A stretch of 64,000 nucleotides of DNA from an uncultured Eggerthella sp. (GTDB lineage Bacteria > Actinomycetota > Coriobacteriia > Coriobacteriales > Eggerthellaceae). The stretch covers positions 1 to 64,000 of the forward strand of contig UQNZ01000003.1 in NCBI GenBank assembly GCA_900542525.1, written 5' to 3'. Position numbers and translations under genes: made by a program. Positions 59,648 to 64,000 of the stretch are shown here, one piece after another (the stretch's first letter is position 1; each line of letters opens with the position of its first letter). The notes under the pieces were generated by a model. That model was not told where the DNA came from. It worked only from the letters and a program-made list of their open reading frames with translations, and made no database searches.

Positions 59648-61202
59648 CTACATCCAATCGTGGATAGAGCGGCGTACCAGTCTCTACTGGAAGACCAGGC
59701 GCAAGCTGCCCCCAAACGCTCGCAGCTTCGATATCGGTGATATCGGTGATATCTCCAAGGCCCATGCGATTGAAGACCTCATTTGAAGTGGTAGGCATGA
59801 ACGGCGCCATGAACAGCGCAATGATACGAATCGCTTCGAGCGCGTTGTAGATGACCGCAGCAAGCTCATCAGCGGTTTCCTCGCTCTTGGCAAGGTTCCA
59901 GGGAGCAGAATCTTCCACATAGAGGTTCACACGACTCGCAAGCTTCTGCACCGCAGCTGCCGCCGCAGAAAAATCGACGTTCGCCATGGCTTCATCGTAT
60001 TCCTTGTACAGGTCAGCAGCTATCTCAGCGAGTGGATTATCTTCTGCACCCGCAGGAGGTGTAGGCACCACGCCATCGAAATACTTGTTCGTCATGTTGA
60101 ATACGCGCGATACGAGGTTACCCCAGGTATTCGCAAGATCGGCATTGTAGACCTGCACCATGCGCTCGATCGAGATGGAGCCATCGTGACCGAACTGCAC
60201 ATCGGAAAGGAAATAGTAGCGATATGGATCCACGCCGAACACCTTAACCAGATCTGCAGGCTTCAAGGCGTTACCACGTGATTTCGACATCTTCTCACCC
60301 TTGGTGAGCAAGAATCCATGACCGAAGACCGTGTGTGTGATGGGCATACCAGCCGCCATGAGCATGGCTGGCCAAATTACGCAGTGGAAACGGATGATAT
60401 CCTTGCCCACGAAGTGATACTGCATCGGCCACGCAGCTTCATATTCTGCAGCGCGTTCAGGGTCGCTATAGCCGATGCCGGTCAAGTATGCCAGAAGCGC
60501 ATCTGCCCACACATAAGCTACGTGCCCTTCGTCAAAGGGCAGCGGAACGCCCCAATCGAAGGTCGAACGTGAAATGGAGAGATCCTTCAGTCCGCTCTTC
60601 ACAAACGAGATGATCTCGTTTCTGCGCGTGACCGGACGGATGAAATCAGGGTTCTCCTCATAGAATTCAAGCAGCTTGTCTTCGAAATCGGAAAGCTTGA
60701 AGAACCAGTTCTCTTCCCCGCTCGTCTTCTGCACGGGACGCTTGCAATCGGGGCAAACGTATTCGCCCTCCTCGTTCTTCTCGAGGTCAGATTCAGCGTA
60801 GTAGGTCTCTTCGTGAACGCAGTACCAGCCTTCATAAGCGCCCTTATACAAAAAGCCTTTTTCGTACAGGTCGTTCCAGAACTTGCGCACGGTCTCAGCG
60901 TGACGCGGTTCGGTGGTGCGCACGAAATCGGTGTAGGTGATATCGAGCATGTCCCAGGCATCACGAAATGCGGGCTCCATAGAATCACACCACTCCTGTG
61001 GCTCCATATCGTGAGCAGCAGCCGTATCTGCGACCTTTTGGCCGTGCTCGTCCATGCCGGTAACGAACGAGACATCATAGCCATTCATACGCTCATAACG
61101 TGCGAGCGCATCAGCTGCGATCGTAGTATAGGCGGTTCCCAGGTGCGGAGCTGCATTTACATAGTAGATAGGCGTAGTGAGTGCATAAGCGCCTTTTGAC
61201 AT
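59622..61202 (-). CDS. metG: Methionyl-tRNA synthetase
   Basis: This is a class I synthetase with 526 residues from ATG 61202. The HIGH-type motif is PHLGTAYT, a zinc region with CPDC follows, and KMSKSRGN is the second signature. The C-terminal anticodon domain is helical, and there is no C-terminal tRNA-binding (Trbp) extension. The short frame extension upstream of 61202 (12 codons) has no better start. The ribosome binding site is weak. Confidence 0.97.
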   Translation of the reverse strand: MSKGAYALTTPIYYVNAAPHLGTAYTTIAADALARYERMNGYDVSFVTGMDEHGQKVADTAAAHDMEPQEWCDSMEPAFRDAWDMLDITYTDFVRTTEPRHAETVRKFWNDLYEKGFLYKGAYEGWYCVHEETYYAESDLEKNEEGEYVCPDCKRPVQKTSGEENWFFKLSDFEDKLLEFYEENPDFIRPVTRRNEIISFVKSGLKDLSISRSTFDWGVPLPFDEGHVAYVWADALLAYLTGIGYSDPERAAEYEAAWPMQYHFVGKDIIRFHCVIWPAMLMAAGMPITHTVFGHGFLLTKGEKMSKSRGNALKPADLVKVFGVDPYRYYFLSDVQFGHDGSISIERMVQVYNADLANTWGNLVSRVFNMTNKYFDGVVPTPPAGAEDNPLAEIAADLYKEYDEAMANVDFSAAAAAVQKLASRVNLYVEDSAPWNLAKSEETADELAAVIYNALEAIRIIALFMAPFMPTTSNEVFNRMGLGDITDITDIEAASVWGQLAPGLPVETGTPLYPRLDVDAIDFSLE

Positions 61203-61301
61203 TGGAACGACTCGCTTTCTGATCAGGTAGGAGCACATGATGCTCGCCCGATCGCTCGTTTAGTGCACACTGCTTTGATAAAAGATGAATACCCGAAAGG
61301 T

Positions 61302-62552
61302 TTAGCGCTCCTCAGTACTGAATTCATCCTGAACAGATGAAACAGGGATGATCTGCGAAGCTTCGTGCACGATCTCATACGTATCGCGCGCGATCATGTA
61401 TTCCTCATCGGTCGGGATGACGATGATGGTCACATCTGAATTGTCGGTCGAGATGATACGCTCGAAACCACGCTGCTTGTTCTTTTCGGGATCGAGGATG
61501 ATGCCGAGAGGCTGAAAACCAGAGAAGATCATGCGTCGCATCTTCTGGCAATTCTCCCCTACGCCTGCGGAAAGTACGATCGCATCTGCGCCCGACATGA
61601 GCGCTAGATACTGCCCGATATATTTCTTGCAGATCGATGAATACATCTCGTAAGCAAGGATCGCACGTTCATCGCCCGCATTCGAAGCGTCACGCACCAT
61701 ACGAAGGTCATTGCTGATACCGGAAACACCCAAAAGGCCCGATTTCTTGTTGAGCACATCGTTGACCTCTTCCGTAGAGAGTCCTTCGTGCTCCATCAAA
61801 AACGTTACAATCGCCGGGTCGATCGAACCTGAGCGCGTACCCATCATAAGGCCATCGAGCGGCGTGAAACCCATCGAAGTATCGACGGGAATACCGTGGT
61901 CGACTGCCGTTATCGAGCAGCCATTACCCAAATGGCAAGTGATGATGCGCAGATCGCTCAAGTCTTCGCCAAGGATCGCAGCAGCACGTTCAGAAAGATA
62001 CCGATGAGATGTGCCATGGAACCCATATTTGCGAATGCCGTACTTCTCATAGTATTCATACGGGATCGGATACATATAGGCTTTTGCAGGCATGGTCTGG
62101 AAGAAGGCGGTATCGAACACAGCCACTTGCGGAGTATCCGGCATCAGCTCTTGGCATGCTCTGATGCCGGCGACCGCTGCTTTGTTGTGGAGCGGAGCGA
62201 GCTCTGCCAGCTCTTCGATCTTCGCTATGACCTCATCGTCGATGAAGGCGGAGCGATCGAAGTATTCGCCACCATGCACGACACGGTGACCGACCGAACT
62301 GATCTCGTCAAGCGATGCGATGACTGGTTCGTCTCCAGAAAGAAGGGAATCTATGACGAGTTTGAGTGCTTCAGTGTGATCTTTCAGAGGCTCCTCGATC
62401 AGGACCTCATTATCGTCAACACGATGCTTGCGGAAAGCATCGGGAGAACCAACACGCTCACACAAACCACGCGCAAGCACCTTATTAGAATTGAGATCGA
62501 CGAGTTGATACTTGAGCGACGAAGATCCTGCATTGATAACGAGGGTTTTCAA
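61302..62552 (-). CDS. ackA: Acetate kinase
   Basis: This enzyme interconverts acetyl phosphate plus ADP with acetate plus ATP, a substrate-level phosphorylation step of fermentation. It has 416 residues. The ASKHA signatures NAGSSSLKYQL at the N-terminus, HLGNGCSITAV in the middle and GVGENCQKMRR near 330 are intact. It starts at TTG 62552 with AAGGAG five bases upstream. A TATAAT is at 62581-62586 on the minus strand. pta is not in the window. Confidence 0.97.
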   Translation of the reverse strand: MKTLVINAGSSSLKYQLVDLNSNKVLARGLCERVGSPDAFRKHRVDDNEVLIEEPLKDHTEALKLVIDSLLSGDEPVIASLDEISSVGHRVVHGGEYFDRSAFIDDEVIAKIEELAELAPLHNKAAVAGIRACQELMPDTPQVAVFDTAFFQTMPAKAYMYPIPYEYYEKYGIRKYGFHGTSHRYLSERAAAILGEDLSDLRIITCHLGNGCSITAVDHGIPVDTSMGFTPLDGLMMGTRSGSIDPAIVTFLMEHEGLSTEEVNDVLNKKSGLLGVSGISNDLRMVRDASNAGDERAILAYEMYSSICKKYIGQYLALMSGADAIVLSAGVGENCQKMRRMIFSGFQPLGIILDPEKNKQRGFERIISTDNSDVTIIVIPTDEEYMIARDTYEIVHEASQIIPVSSVQDEFSTEER

Positions 62553-62580
62553 CGAAACTCCTTCCGAAAGCCTTTGAACA

Positions 62581-62586
62581 ATTATA
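62581..62586 (-). promoter_or_regulatory. -10 hexamer of ackA
   Basis: A perfect TATAAT on the minus strand lies 29 bp before the ackA start. A matching -35 at normal distance is poor. Confidence 0.45.
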
Positions 62587-62616
62587 CGTTCTGACCTTGG
62601 AGGGCTTCTTAACGTA

Positions 62617-62691
62617 CGATAGCTTTATCGGTGACTGGGTGGACGGCTGCGCACGCAGCCCGAACGGAACACCCTGCACCTATCAGGCAGG
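62617..62691 (-). repeat. Cluster of hairpins between xseB and ackA
   Basis: Plus-strand coordinates: CGATA/TATCG at 62617-62630. A nested stem has GGGTG (62637-62641) with CACCC (62670-62674) enclosing GGCTGCG/CGCAGCC (62645-62660). CCTGC/GCAGG is at 62673-62691. The outer stem and the last stem share bases 62673-62674, so they compete. They lie upstream of the ackA -10 and right after xseB, so they may end or stabilise the xse transcript. None has a T-run. Confidence 0.4.
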
Positions 62692-62692
62692 A

Positions 62693-62941
62693 TTAAGCTT
62701 TGGAAAGTTCTGTGTCAGTTTGCGCATCGTCGATGTTCGTATCAAGCTCACCCATGAGCACCTCGACCTTTTGCTGCGCATCAGCAAGGCTCGATTTCAG
62801 ATAACGCAAAAGCGCAACACCACGTTCGTACTTCACCAGACTCTCTTCAAGTTCAAGCGTATTGCTCTCAAGCGCCTCTACGATCGCAGAAAGCTCATTC
62901 ATCGCTTCACGGAACGTGAGGGTGATCTCTTCGTTTGCCAT
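62693..62941 (-). CDS. xseB: Exodeoxyribonuclease VII small subunit
   Basis: This 82-residue helical protein assembles on XseA. The family core is visible: TFREAMNELSAIVEALE, LEESLVKYERGVALLRY and DAQQKVEVL. AAGGAGAG precedes the ATG. It is 41 bp downstream of xseA. Confidence 0.93.
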   Translation of the reverse strand: MANEEITLTFREAMNELSAIVEALESNTLELEESLVKYERGVALLRYLKSSLADAQQKVEVLMGELDTNIDDAQTDTELSKA

Positions 62942-62982
62942 AATCTCTCCTTACCGGGCCAAACCTTACGAATCAAAACGGA

Positions 62983-64000
62983 TCAGTCAGTCTCTTCAAA
63001 TTCGATGATGACCTCTTCATGCGTAGCGGAAACCGCGCAATCGATAACGCCATCCGACACTTGGATCGACAGCCTATCATTCGGCTTAACGTTCTCGATG
63101 CTCTTCACCAACGCGCCTGAATCATCCTTCGTGATCGACCAGCCACGCGCCAGCGCACCAAGCGGCGAAAGATCGTTCAGGCGAGCGCTCGCGAGGGCTG
63201 CTTGGGTAAAGAAGCACTCGAGCACGGTCTTGCCCGTATTCGCCATAGCAAGATCGTAGAGCGACAGATCGTGGTTACGTGCAGTGAACTGAGCATCAAG
63301 GCTTGTAGCAAAGGTGCTCGCTAGATGATCGAGCGATTGTTGCTGCGAGGCGATCATATGAGGAAGCGCGCTCGTAAGACGCAACCCCACACCTTCAAGC
63401 TTCGCCTTATCCGCTTCTCCAAAGCGCGCTAAAGCACCTTCCAAACGCGCCTGTGTGTGATCGAGCCACTGAAGATCGTTCGCATAGAGATAATGTACAT
63501 CTCGAAAGAGCGGACGGTTCTCAAAAGCATTCACATAGTTGATCGAGCGCTCGATGCGATGCAAGAAGACCTGGCTCATGCGCGCGCCGAACGAATCGAG
63601 CGCTTCCAAGAGCTCAAAGCGACTCGGGCTGACTGCTTCAGCTGCCGCTGTTGGTGTCGAAGCACGCACGTCGGCGACCATGTCAGCGATCGAGGTGTCG
63701 GGCTCGTGCCCAATGCCCGTGATGATCGGCACGGGGCTTTGCGCAATGTAGCGAGCGAGTGCCTCATCGTTGAACGGCATGAGATCTTCGAAGGACCCTC
63801 CACCACGCACGAGGAGCACTTCTTCAGCCCCCGCACGAATGACCGTCTCGAGTCCCGAGATCAGATCGGCAACAGCTTGCTTGCCTTCTACGGGAACACC
63901 AGCGAAAAGGATCTTCACCATCGGATAGCGACGGCGCAGGGTGCGTAGAACATCGTGAACAGCAGCTCCGCGCGGTGAGGTAACCAGGCCGATCGCAGAA
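62983..64000 (-). CDS. xseA: Exodeoxyribonuclease VII large subunit, N-terminus beyond the window
   Basis: This is the single-strand DNA exonuclease catalytic subunit. The reading frame is open to base 64000, so 339 C-terminal codons are visible and the N-terminal OB fold lies outside. The start of the visible part reads IGLVTSPRGAAVHDVLRTL, the conserved catalytic region, then RGGGSFEDLMPFND and GIGHEPDTSIADMVADVRASTPTAAAE in split form. An internal ATG at 63921 is not the start, because conserved sequence precedes it. Confidence 0.95.
   Translation of the reverse strand, partial: SAIGLVTSPRGAAVHDVLRTLRRRYPMVKILFAGVPVEGKQAVADLISGLETVIRAGAEEVLLVRGGGSFEDLMPFNDEALARYIAQSPVPIITGIGHEPDTSIADMVADVRASTPTAAAEAVSPSRFELLEALDSFGARMSQVFLHRIERSINYVNAFENRPLFRDVHYLYANDLQWLDHTQARLEGALARFGEADKAKLEGVGLRLTSALPHMIASQQQSLDHLASTFATSLDAQFTARNHDLSLYDLAMANTGKTVLECFFTQAALASARLNDLSPLGALARGWSITKDDSGALVKSIENVKPNDRLSIQVSDGVIDCAVSATHEEVIIEFEETD

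Noticed and set aside
1..64000. tRNA genes, CRISPR array, prophage or insertion sequence with transposase
   Set aside because: I saw no cloverleaf-type T-arm sequences in the intergenic gaps, no spaced direct repeats and no transposase, integrase or phage gene among the coding regions.

Overview
The window is 64 kb of bacterial chromosome at roughly 50% GC and almost entirely protein-coding. Gene content and order fit a Gram-positive, actinobacterial-type chromosome. It carries an actinobacteria/firmicute-type LexA box, a CIRCE/HrcA heat-shock control element, RNase Y together with RNase J, a Veg-like protein, a SpoVS homologue without other sporulation genes, a class B sortase and a fused PgsA-CinA protein. 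I infer a member of the Coriobacteriia (Eggerthellaceae-like; Cryptobacterium or Slackia type is my guess). That assignment is from pattern memory, not from a search. I see no rRNA, tRNA, transposase, phage gene or CRISPR array.

Layout. 1-5168 (+): the C-terminal part of a polyphosphate:AMP phosphotransferase (cut by the window edge), an orphan sortase B, and the purine genes purM-purN-purH. 5238-6125 (-): a membrane-anchored J-domain protein. 6378-17354 (+): a flippase-like membrane protein, leuC-leuD-leuB, hisS-aspS, an L,D-transpeptidase, murI and rdgB. 17543-19030 (-): dut, nrdR and a small tail-anchored protein. The last is divergent from lexA (19137-19763, +), and the two share a gap with three LexA-box-like sites.

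From 19776 to the end nearly everything is on the minus strand. In coordinate order (reverse of transcription) the blocks are: hflX, miaA, miaB, spoVS; a GHKL ATPase of unknown role; rny; recX, recA; pgsA-cinA, rimO, yajQ, a RodZ-like protein, ftsK; rnj; dapA, dapB; a TSCPD-domain protein; pnp, rpsO; recO, era, dgkA, ybeY, phoH, mtaB, rsmE, dnaJ, hrcA; hemW, dusB, lepA. rpsT and galU (54591-56194) are the only plus-strand genes in this half. Then come veg, rsmA, a flavoprotein, tatD, metG, ackA, xseB and a partial xseA.

How it works together. Much of the window is RNA and translation maintenance: three radical-SAM methylthiotransferases, RNase Y, RNase J, PNPase, YbeY, Era, RsmE, RsmA, DusB and two aminoacyl-tRNA synthetases plus MetG. 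A second theme is DNA maintenance under SOS control (LexA, RecA, RecX, RecO, FtsK, XseAB), with readable LexA operators at lexA and recA. A third is envelope precursor supply (MurI, DapA, DapB, Ldt, DgkA, GalU, PgsA).

The least explained parts are these. First, a 425-bp non-coding element at 56195-56619 is bounded by perfect 34-bp inverted repeats and is full of internal hairpins. Second, a 135-residue tail-anchored protein lies under a LexA-controlled promoter next to lexA and is a candidate SOS cell-division inhibitor. Third, there is a GHKL ATPase between spoVS and rny. Fourth, ribosomal protein S20 has a roughly 90-residue charged C-terminal tail.
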